DNA of 64,000 nt, from contig NC_053180.1 of the NCBI RefSeq assembly GCF_905163445.1, positions 11,770,701-11,834,700 on the forward strand. The letters run 5' to 3'. Shown here in pieces: positions 56,361-64,000 of the stretch (the stretch's first letter is position 1; each line of letters begins with the position of its first letter). Origin of the DNA: Pararge aegeria. Its lineage: Eukaryota > Arthropoda > Insecta > Lepidoptera > Nymphalidae. Both the position numbers and the translations under genes were made by a program. Below the pieces are notes generated by a model that was given only the letters and a program-made list of their open reading frames with translations, did no database searches and had not been told where the DNA came from.

Positions 56361-59300
56361 GTAAGTGATTAAACTGTAATTTTAAAGTTTATATTTTGAA
56401 TTTAAATAAAATTTAGGAATTTGTAATTTCTGAATTTTCTCTAGTCTGGTCAGATGGGAGGCTTTGGCCGTGGCTAGTTACCACCCTACCGGCAAAGAAG
56501 TGCCGCTAAGCGATTTAGTGTTCCGGTGCGATGTCGCGTAGGAACCTATTAGGGGTATAACTACCATTCTTCCTAACAGGATAGCCCGCTACGATCTTAG
56601 ACTGCATCGTCATTTTTAACTTGTAGTGGAATAAATTAAAAAAAGCAACTGCTAAAATTTAAGTACTTTCTTCAAAACGTTCGCTACAAGTTGCAGAAGC
56701 TTGATTGAAGGAGCCCCCTTTACTCTTCTTTTAAACAAACATGTTTCCTCGCTGATGTAAATTATTAGTCAACTAAACTTTATTTAACTAAAACTGTCGA
56801 AGTTTCGCTCACATCTGTACTCATAAACTTAGTCAAAGGAATTTTATCACTGAAATGTACACTTACACAGTTACTGTGCAAGTTAAATTGACTCTTAACT
56901 TCGTTCCTGATTTTGCTCGTATGTCCTTAAACTGAAATGGCTGAGTAATGAAAACTTTAAAGACGGGCGTCAGCTATAGAATAATTATTGAGCCCGCAAT
57001 TTCAAGGGATAATGAAACTAATTGACATTAATGCACTATTGCTTTTCAGTTCTCGAGTGAATTGTTTTCATTTGGTACGGCTTAGTAAAATATAAATTTA
57101 TCCCATGCAAAAAAGTCATAAGCCATATCCTGCCAATCATTCGCTGTAATTTACTGGTATCACTCTTGAATATAACAATTTTATTAAGTAGTCATTTTGT
57201 TATAATGAAATAGCAAATATTAGACTAGCTTTTTGCTGTTAACTATATATAACAAAAATTGTGAAAAAAATATTAAACTTATTATCCCTTATTACCTAGC
57301 TCTATTAAGTAATTTATATATTATATAATATAAATACTCTATTTAAGTTTCATTATTTTTACGTACTATCAAAATATAGCAATGAGACCATATGAAACAT
57401 TTAAGTTGGTACCTACACTAAGTCCTGTAGACGAAAAAAAACAGATAAGCCGTGAAGATAATGGGAGGTAACAAAAACACGTTTTCTTTGATCGTACACT
57501 TTTGTCCGTTACGTTTTAGCTTTGCAGATAATTCCTGAAAATCCTTCTGTCAAATAGGGCTTACTTACAAATCCGGAGAAAATGACTTGTTCCGTTAAAA
57601 TCAGAAGATTATCCAACGTTTAATCTTTTACTTTCTTATACTCTTGCTTTGAAGTCGTCTACATGGCCATATTGTCTACATATTTACTGTGCCCATGCTT
57701 TATAAAAGATTTACGCACTTCAATTTTTTCATAAAAGGTTTTAATAACGCCTTGATTCTGACTTTCGACTGCGTAAAATTAATTTCTGATTAAATTTTAG
57801 GTTTAAGGAAGCCAAAGCCTTGTCATGAAAGTTAGGATTAATTTGCTATACTCCGCGAAAAGCAGGAGAATCTGCATGGTGTAATTTATAATTTCTTCTA
57901 TCCTTATACTCCACACCAAACAGATCATCGGCAATGTAACCTCTCCGAAACCGAAGCATCTTCAGGAGAAGTTGACTGTTCAATGAATAATTGTTAAGTA
58001 TCTTAATAGTGGATTTCCGTTAAGTAACCCTGCTTCTATCTTATAGCCAAAGCCTTAACTATTATATTATATAATATAAATTTTAACTATATTATACGAC
58101 AAACCAAAATATAATAATTAAACGCATATTTTGGGGCTCATGGGTCTATATTCCTTCTACTGATATACCTTACTTTACTATAGCAGCAAATTCGAAACCT
58201 TTGCCAAAGTTTGGTTAGGTTAGGTTATGTTTTTGAAAATTGCAAGAATTAGGTTATTTAAATATTTTTTGATCCATTATAAATGTACTCGTATATAATT
58301 TGAATTTTAAAATTATTTATGCATTATAAATACAAGTGCATTAGTATGCATTAAAATTTCACACCTTTAAGCATAAGTGTGGACAATTAAATAACTCTTG
58401 CTTAATAATTATGGTAAGAATAAATTTTCATAATAACGTCGATTGAATATATCTTTGGTGCTGAAAATTATACAATCATTATTTCAAGGGGTGTGATAAA
58501 AGATGCCAGTAGCCGTTTGGCTCAAATAAACTAAGAAATAGTGTTGACTGCTATTGGTTAAATGAAATAAGTGCCTTGAAATAATGTAACAATTGTAAGA
58601 AATTAAGTTAGGATGTAGATACTAAAAGACTTCCACTAAGACCGTAGTTTTTTTTACACGCATTCATGTACAAAGATTAATTTCATAATTTTTCGTTCCC
58701 ATACTTTGCATTATTCTGTCACTTCCGCCTCTGTACCTTGTTTAATAGTGTACAAGAATAATTGAACAAACGAACTATCTTTAGTAGGTCCTGTATTTTA
58801 TTAATGACAAAGGAGTGTGATTTTTCTTTCAACTCTTAAGTCATTTACACTTATATAATTTTTGTCTCCGCGTTGTTTTAAAAGTTAAAAATATTGATAG
58901 GGTTACTATCAACGATTCGGTTATTTTTTAAGTCCTAAAGCGGGCCTACATATTGAACTCCTTTTTTAAACATCACTTTGCATAACAAACAATGACTTGG
59001 AAAACACAACTTTGTTTGGATAAATTAGAAGATACAGAAATAAATACCTTTATTAGGTCATAAATTAAAATGGCTCAAAATATTAATTTATGTTTACCAA
59101 AAAATAAATTGAACAAAATTTTCTTTTTATGAAAATTCACATTTCACATTTTGATGCTCATCTTTATACTAACATAGTTAATGTGCATAGCTTTTCTGAG
59201 CTTAACCAGATGTGATTTAAACCAAGTTTGAGATAACGTGAAATATACAATAGTGTCTACTGTCAATGCAAGCAAAGTCGTTTCATTTTTAATTCGGCAT

Positions 59301-62300
59301 GACGATTGGAAAAGTATCATCAACTATGTTTCTGAAGGGGACTCAAAGAGAGGAAAATCAAAAAACAGCCATTCGAAAGTTATAATCAGGAAGAATATTA
59401 AATATTGCAGAACTATCACAGATATGTATTGGTCCCTCATCTATTCTACTATTTTTAAAATATTGCTGCAATAAGCTATTCAATATATTATTATATTCAA
59501 ATGTGAGAAAAATTGGAATTATTCCAAGAAGCCGACTGATAAAGATACTATGTAAGAATATTCAATTAGAATTTTATATCAAATATTTGCTTCATACTGC
59601 TCACAAAAAAGTGGTATATATCCACCATCGTATCGATTTCTTAAGTAGTCACGATCAGAAAAAACAATCTCAAAATTGGAATTTCTGTTAACGCTTTAGG
59701 CACTTCATTAAAATTTAACCAAATATAAATAATGTTGACTTGGTATATTGATTACGTCGGTGGAATCAAGTTTTGTATAAATTGAACGCCCCTTTACATT
59801 TCTTTTGAAGAGCTTTTATTAACCTATTTCAACTTTCAAAAAAAGAGGAGGATCTAATTTTTTTATTTTACATCCGAACTTTATCGTTTATTAGCCGATT
59901 TCGTAAATAATTTTAGGTTTGAAACAGTGTAGTTCCCAAGTAGTTCCATTTTCATCAAGTTAAGAAGTTAATCTATTGAGAAATCGCATTTGTTAATCAT
60001 ACATGAATCCTCAAAATAAAATCAATTCTCGAAATAGCATTTATAATGATTAAATACTATTATTCATAACTTAGTCAAAAATAAATTCAAGAATTTTGGT
60101 CAACCTGCGGTACATTTAAATTTAACTGACAACTCTGTGCCAATATTTTTTAGTTGTAGCTATTACCATAGATGATACCTTTGAAAGTGTGGCCTTTGAG
60201 TTTTGCAGCATGTCATGTTTTTTTACCGTTGCTTTGCTACGTCTAAAATGCCTTTATTATTTTAAACTGGTATTCTCCGAAAGCTCTTGTTATTTTAGCA
60301 TTTAGTGAGGTCTGGGAGAGATGCTATTATTATTTATTTAAAGTTTACAACGATATACGTAACATACACATTAAAACATAAAATAATTAAACTAACATTA
60401 TAAACGCACACGGCGAATTATTTGTACTGTATAGGAAATTTAGTATGTACTGAAGTGGCGTGGTGACGGGTCTTGTCTTTCGTAGAATGGGTCATGTCTG
60501 TCGTAGAACATGATGCCGTTGAGGCAGACGTGTACTGGAGTGGAGACCGCGGACTGGTAGGCACAGTGTAAGACGACCTCCAGACCGTTGGACAGAGGAC
60601 CTTAAAATGGAAGCTAGGAGCGACTGGATGAGAAAGGCGGAGGACCGTGCGTGGTAGCGCGCTCTTGGAAACTCCCTTTTTACAGCAGTGGACGCTTAAG
60701 ATGCATGAATTTTAAATGTATTGACGTAATACTTATTAAGTAATTTACATCAAACCGTTGCAAGATTTTTAAAATATTAGTACAATAGTTGTTAATTTTG
60801 ACATAACAAACTACAATGGAAGCGCAATATGCAGTCAACGTCAGCTTCAGACTCATAGTAAATAAGGGCATACATGGAACATAGCACAGTTATTAGTACG
60901 TATTACTATTAAAAAAAAGAATAAGAAATAAATATACTACGACAATACACACATCGCCATCTAGCCCCAAAGTAAGCTTGTGTTATGGGTACTGATATAG
61001 CTGTTGAATATTTTTTTATAAATATAATACACATAAATACTTATAATATACAGATAAACACCCAGACACTGAAAAATATTCATGTTCATCACACAAACAT
61101 TTTTCAGTTGTGGGAATCCAACCCACGACCTTGGACTCAGAAAGCAGGGTCGCTGCCCACTGCGCCACTCGGCCATAAAATATTGTTAAATTATTTAAAA
61201 GATCATGTTATATATATATTTTTTTCCTTTTTTTTTCTTTTGTTGTTAGAAATGGCTCTACACTAATTTGATTTCAATTCTCTAAATCGCATTCTAATAA
61301 TTATAATCAAAATTTCATTCACTTTAAGAAACCAAAAATGTTTTATGTTTTTTGCCGATATATTCAAACGTTGTATTGATAAACCAAGTTATGAGAGTCC
61401 AGTTTTTATTTGCCCTAACGTACTCGTACCTATAAAAATATATCATAAAAGTTGACCTTTGAAATACTGTAGAATTGAGAGAGATTCCCCTTCTTCGGAG
61501 AAATTAATCAACTTCAGTATTTTTTTTTTACTAATACTTAAAAGTAAGTTTACAATAAGTAGGGATTAAAACTACCTGCAATCAAGTTGAACAGATTTTA
61601 TCTTAAACAAATTTCAATTATTAAGTTTGGTAACGGAATCTCAAAATATTGTAAACAAATTAAAAATCTTTTGTTTGTTTCAGATATTCACGTCTATTCG
61701 ATTCCTGTTTATCGCCAATTATGCTACTCTATGTGATTGTTTGTTCAGTTATGTTATGTGCTACAGCCTACCAGATAACAGTAAGTTTCTTAGTTTTTAT
61801 ATATATTAGTATCCTTTACCCGTGGTGAAAACTCACTTTATGTTCGGTTTCATACATGTTATGTTGTTGTTATACAATACTTTATTTTGCCACTGTAGGA
61901 AAGGAATATTAAAAATATCACTCTAAGCAGACGCCTACGTTACTATAGCTACATGTGTAAGGCCAACTTGTAGTGGGCAAAATTTTAACCCAATCTCAGT
62001 CAGTCAGTTAGTCAGTCACCATTAGCGTTTATTTAACAGATGCTTCAAATTACTTGGCGCTTGGCGGAACGTGAAGAAAATAATGAAGAGGTTGGGGGAT
62101 ATATTTTTTTACGAGTTAATCATGATATCTACCGCCAAGCGGAGGCCAAAAAGTTATCGTATTACGGCTGATTGGTCCATGAAACGCCTTGCCTCGTGCC
62201 TTGCCTCGTGCCTTGGAGCAGATTTTTTGCTAAGCCGATTTATAATATAGGATGATAATTAATTGTTAAGGATCGGAGATTATAAATTAATCCCTTTAAA

Positions 62301-63766
62301 GCCGCATGGGAACAGCGTTGAAGGGCAAAGCTGTTTTTTCTCCTGTCTTCAGAGAGAGGAGAGCTATTAGTTCGATAGATGACGATGTAACAACGAAGCG
62401 ATATATATTATCTAACTTACAGTTTGAGACGAGTGCTTTACAAAGATTTATAACAGCCGAGTATTTAATATTTGGAGTATCACAACTCTTCATGTATTGC
62501 TGGCACAGCAATGAGGTACTTTTTGCTGTAAGTAAAACATTATATCTATACAAGCTGTTGCCCGCGACTGCGTCTGAGTTTGATTTGGTTTTTTGGTGTG
62601 GCATTAAATTTAGTTGGCTGATGATGGCTTTGCTGCTGTCCACTGAGGAGTTCTGTCCTCTATCTCCACATTTTGGGCTAAATTAAACTCATATTATAAC
62701 CTGTATAGTACAAAAATAATTATTTCGATTGGTTATAATTTGTCGCAGTTATGGTGTAAAACGTCAAACACTCATTCCCTCTCCCAAAGGAACCGAGCTT
62801 AATGTCGGGATAAAAAGTATCCTATATTATTTCTAACACTTCCAAGAATATGAGTACAAAGTTTTATGGGGATCGGTTAAGTAGTTTTTGCGTAAAAGCG
62901 TAGCAAACAAACTTACATTGACATTTATGATATTAAGTAGGGAAGTAGGGATTGCTCATTCATATATGCCCTACGGCTTAAGTTGATGGATAAAGCTCGA
63001 CACTGTAGACCGTGTTCCTTGCATGTTCTGTCTTGAAGTGTTGGTATGTTTATAGGCGATGGTTTTCAACATACCGTCATGTGGGCTACCTGCATGATCC
63101 GTTATTTATAACAGTAATAAAACTAAAACTGTGCTTTTTTAGCTTATATTTTTCTGCAACGTTTGTATTTTAGTTTGTAGCGTCTTCTTTCAACTGACTT
63201 TATATTAATTATTCCCAATTGATTGAGTTGTAATTTACATCCACGTTTAGTTTGCATGGCAAAGCATAGTAGCATGAAAGAAAGAGATATTTTTTTTCTG
63301 GTGGGACGCTTCGTCTGTTGCCAGATACCATGCAACTAATAGTGCCGTCTAGCGATTTAGCGTTCCAGTACGATCATAGATGATTAATAAGGGATTATTT
63401 GCTAACATTCTGCATCTATGTTGAACAGGATTTAGGGCAAGGTTTACTAAAAATGCTCAACTGTGATGGTGTTTTCGTTAAAAAATTAGGGGAGAGCAAG
63501 TACATTAAAAAATTAATAAAGTTATTGCATAGTGTAAGAACTAATAAAAATGTATAAGTTATATCACACACAAGAAAAATATGTAACATATTATTTATTT
63601 ACCTTTTCAGAGTAAAGATTTAACTTTGGGACCATATGAGAGTATCTGGTGGAGTCGTAATGTATCGGAACAAAAATATATTAATATTCTCACAGATCAA
63701 TTTAATAAGGCCATTGTGTTTAGCGCGGGCCCTTTCACTGCAATCACTGTCGCTACTTTTATAAGT
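55567..63766 (+). CDS. Odorant receptor (7tm_6 family), four exons seen, 3' end outside window
   Basis: Insect odorant receptors are seven-helix membrane proteins with an intracellular N-terminus. They pair with Orco in sensory dendrites to form odour-gated cation channels. Exons 55567-56360, 61684-61780, 62423-62527 and 63611-63766 join in phase to 384 residues; family members are usually near 400, so only a short last exon should be missing. Visible family marks are LEDPEFPLLGP near the N-terminus, HWKSIINYVSEAD after helix 2, a cysteine/histidine run (KICHKRHVELLKYSRLFDSC) before helix 5, and the MYCWHSNEVLF and ESIWWSRN motifs near the C-terminus. Hydrophobic stretches lie near residues 39-61, 71-92, 132-150, 186-222, 276-295, 306-324 and 367-384. 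All three introns have GT-AG ends with GTAAGT donors. The start is the first ATG of the frame and sits where family N-termini lie. I infer the family with high confidence. The odour ligand and subfamily number cannot be told from sequence. The 3' end is cut by the window edge. Confidence 0.93.
56428..56642 (+). mobile_element. SINE B, 5'-truncated, in receptor intron 1
   Basis: It begins in the SINE body (GAGGCTTTGGCCGTGGCTAG) and runs through GTGCCGCTAAGCGATTTAGT, GGTGCGATGTCGCGTAGGAA and GATCTTAGACTGCATC to an A-rich end. The tRNA-like head is missing. An internal deletion near 56612 removes the stretch before AACTTGTAGTGGAATAAA. Confidence 0.8.
57838..58045 (-). mobile_element. Relic of the 4247-4542 MITE family in receptor intron 1
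   Basis: CTATACTCCGCGAAAAGCAG at about 57846 matches the inverted end of the MITE at 4247-4542. The reverse strand then repeats its inner block (TGCTTCGGTTTCGGAG, ATTGCCGATGATCTGTTTGG). The far end keeps GTGGATTTCCGTTAAGTAAC but has lost the long inverted arm. Confidence 0.7.
58992..59825 (+). pseudogene. Decayed odorant receptor first exon, paralog of the neighbouring gene
   Basis: One reading frame from the ATG at 58992 to about 59600 follows exon 1 of the intact receptor. KLEDTE matches RLEDPE, LPKNKLNKIFF matches LPELGWKKWIY, and SKVVSFLIRHDDWKSIINYV matches GKVTSFLIWQNHWKSIINYV. The last pair plus the next five residues share 17 of 25 positions. ILYQIFASY matches SLYQSFAAIY. In-frame stops occur at 59061, 59130, 59175, 59229, 59472 and 59553, so it cannot make a receptor. 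About ten residues are missing between helix 3 and helix 4. After 59600 the frame shifts, and a stretch reading VGGIKFC to SFEELLL near 59756-59823 may be the rest. It lies in intron 1 of the intact gene, in the same orientation, as expected for a tandem duplicate. Confidence 0.85.
60470..60699 (+). mobile_element. RTE-like LINE relic, C-terminal tail of the polymerase protein
   Basis: The frame ending at the stop 60697-60699 reads GRRVLEWRPRTGRHSVRRPP, then DRWTEDLKMEARSDWMRKAE, then DRAW-stop-RALGN. This is the conserved tail after the reverse transcriptase domain in RTE-like non-LTR elements. Internal stops show that it is dead. Only this 3' fragment is present, as is usual for 5'-truncated insertions. 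Confidence 0.7.
60924..61178 (-). mobile_element. SINE A, near full length, reverse, in receptor intron 1
   Basis: On the minus strand it runs from GGCCGAGTGGCGCAGTGGGC (tRNA-like A box region) through a B-box-like stretch, CAGTGTCTGGGTGTTTATCT, and CTTACTTTGGGGCTAGATGG to a TATTTATTTCTTAT tail. It is one of the better preserved copies in the window. Confidence 0.85.
61684..61780 (+). CDS. Odorant receptor exon 2 (residues 265-297, helix 5)
   Basis: A T-rich tract and CAG precede this 97-base exon, and GTAAGT follows it. Its first base completes the split lysine codon of exon 1. The next 32 codons read YSRLFDSCLSPIMLLYVIVC and on to ATAYQIT, the typical helix 5 segment of lepidopteran receptors. 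It ends in phase 0. Confidence 0.92.
61781..62422 (+). other. Odorant receptor intron 2
   Basis: GT-AG intron of 642 bases. It holds a short CAGT-type run near 61995-62018 and a 12-base direct repeat (GCCTTGCCTCGT type) near 62189-62215. The rest is ordinary AT-rich sequence. Confidence 0.85.
62423..62527 (+). CDS. Odorant receptor exon 3 (residues 298-332, helix 6)
   Basis: This 105-base, phase 0 exon lies between a TTACAG acceptor and a GTAAGT donor. It encodes 35 residues beginning FETSALQRFITAEYL and including QLFMYCWHSNEVLF, a highly recognisable odorant receptor helix 6 and following loop. An open frame runs through from 62306, but the part before 62423 has no receptor similarity and is intron. 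Confidence 0.92.
62528..63610 (+). other. Odorant receptor intron 3
   Basis: GT-AG intron of 1083 bases. It contains a reverse Helitron-like repeat (62550-62945) soon after the donor, and a weak, old SINE B trace near 63335-63430. The remainder is unremarkable. Confidence 0.85.
62550..62945 (-). mobile_element. Helitron-like non-autonomous repeat in receptor intron 3
   Basis: Read on the minus strand, it starts with a TATCATAAATGTCAATGTAA-type end, carries a CGGGATAAAAAGTATCCTAT-like block in its middle, and finishes with a block meaning 'cgcagtcgcgggcaacagc'. That layout is shared with the repeats at 36767-37172 and 54785-55275. No hairpin or CTRR end was proven, so the superfamily is inferred. 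Confidence 0.5.
63611..63766 (+). CDS. Odorant receptor exon 4 (residues 333-384, start of helix 7)
   Basis: This 156-base, phase 0 exon follows a CCTTTTCAG acceptor at 63602-63610 and precedes GTAAGT at 63767. It encodes 52 residues containing GPYESIWWSRN, a run of mixed residues, and FSAGPFTAITVATFIS, the start of helix 7. Family members have one more short exon of about 15-20 codons finishing helix 7. I found no match for it in 63767-64000, so it lies beyond the window. Confidence 0.92.
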
Positions 63767-64000
63767 GTAAGTCATTTATTATAGTAGTTTGAATAAATAT
63801 CGACTATTTTAAAACTTGCGGACTGACTATTGTTAAGTGACTGAAGTGGTTATAAAATAGTGAGCGGGACCTTGGCTTACTGGCACGTTTTATCCCATTA
63901 TAATTGTATTTTATGCTTTTCCAATCACTCTTTAGTTTGTATAATAGCTTTTTAGAAACTAATATCTTTGAAAACGATTGGTCTTGTTGAAAATTAGATA

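Larger units (their letters stand above)
56361..61683 (+). other. Odorant receptor intron 1 (5.3 kb) with nested elements
   Basis: This GT-AG intron carries, in order, a SINE B (56428), a MITE relic (57838), a decayed odorant receptor first exon (58992), an RTE tail (60470) and a reverse SINE A (60924). It is far longer than introns 2 (642 bases) and 3 (1083 bases). The remaining parts (about 56650-57830, 58050-58985 and 59830-60460) are AT-rich with no recognisable content. Confidence 0.85.

Noticed and set aside
59503..59691. A 62-codon frame next to the receptor pseudogene
   Set aside because: The receptor similarity is in another frame (ILYQIFASY at 59571-59597), so this frame is a shadow.
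62306..62686. A 126-codon frame over receptor exon 3, possibly a separate gene
   Set aside because: Only 62423-62527 resembles the receptor, and it is bounded by good splice sites. The flanks are intron and a reverse Helitron-like repeat.
1..64000. CRISPR arrays, operons, phage or other prokaryotic systems
   Set aside because: No spaced direct repeat array, no ribosome binding site pattern and no dense coding. The sequence is clearly animal nuclear DNA.

Overview
This window is from a eukaryotic, strongly AT-rich nuclear genome, almost certainly a moth or butterfly (Lepidoptera). The evidence is a lepidopteran-type odorant receptor gene with GT-AG introns, several dispersed families of tRNA-headed SINEs, 5'-truncated LINE tails ending in TTTGAC-type repeats, RTE-like reverse-transcriptase relics and small TIR elements. 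Nothing prokaryotic, viral or organellar was seen, and no species or chromosome can be named from the sequence.

Layout. Bases 1 to about 55,270 contain no protein-coding host gene that I can support. They are AT-rich non-coding DNA (intergenic, or long introns of a gene whose exons I cannot see) sown with mobile-element copies: nine copies of one SINE (family A), nine of a second (B) and about nine of a third (C), single copies of others, LINE 3' ends of at least four kinds, three copies of a 140-bp hAT-like MITE (two with perfect 8-bp target duplications), a 296-bp MITE with about 75-bp inverted ends, Helitron-like repeats, a young GC-rich A-tailed retroposon inserted inside a SINE, a CA microsatellite, and many near-perfect hairpins with short loops.

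Bases 55,499 to 64,000 hold the one clear gene: a seven-transmembrane odorant receptor (7tm_6 family) on the + strand. Four exons are visible (55567-56360, 61684-61780, 62423-62527, 63611-63766). They join in phase into 384 residues, and the short last exon lies beyond the window. Intron 1 is 5.3 kb and contains a decayed second copy of the receptor's first exon (about 58992-59825, at least six in-frame stops), a SINE B, a MITE relic, an RTE tail and a SINE A. The locus therefore looks like the remains of a tandem receptor duplication in which one 5' exon died. The surviving gene may use the 5' exon of one copy and the 3' exons of the other.

How the parts relate. The receptor would sit in olfactory sensory neuron dendrites with the co-receptor Orco as a ligand-gated cation channel. 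The rest of the window is best read as its transposon-rich flank. I found no second host gene, true tRNA or rRNA gene, or CRISPR array. The most unusual non-genic signal is the number of tight fold-back hairpins, two of them built from SINE C sequence.
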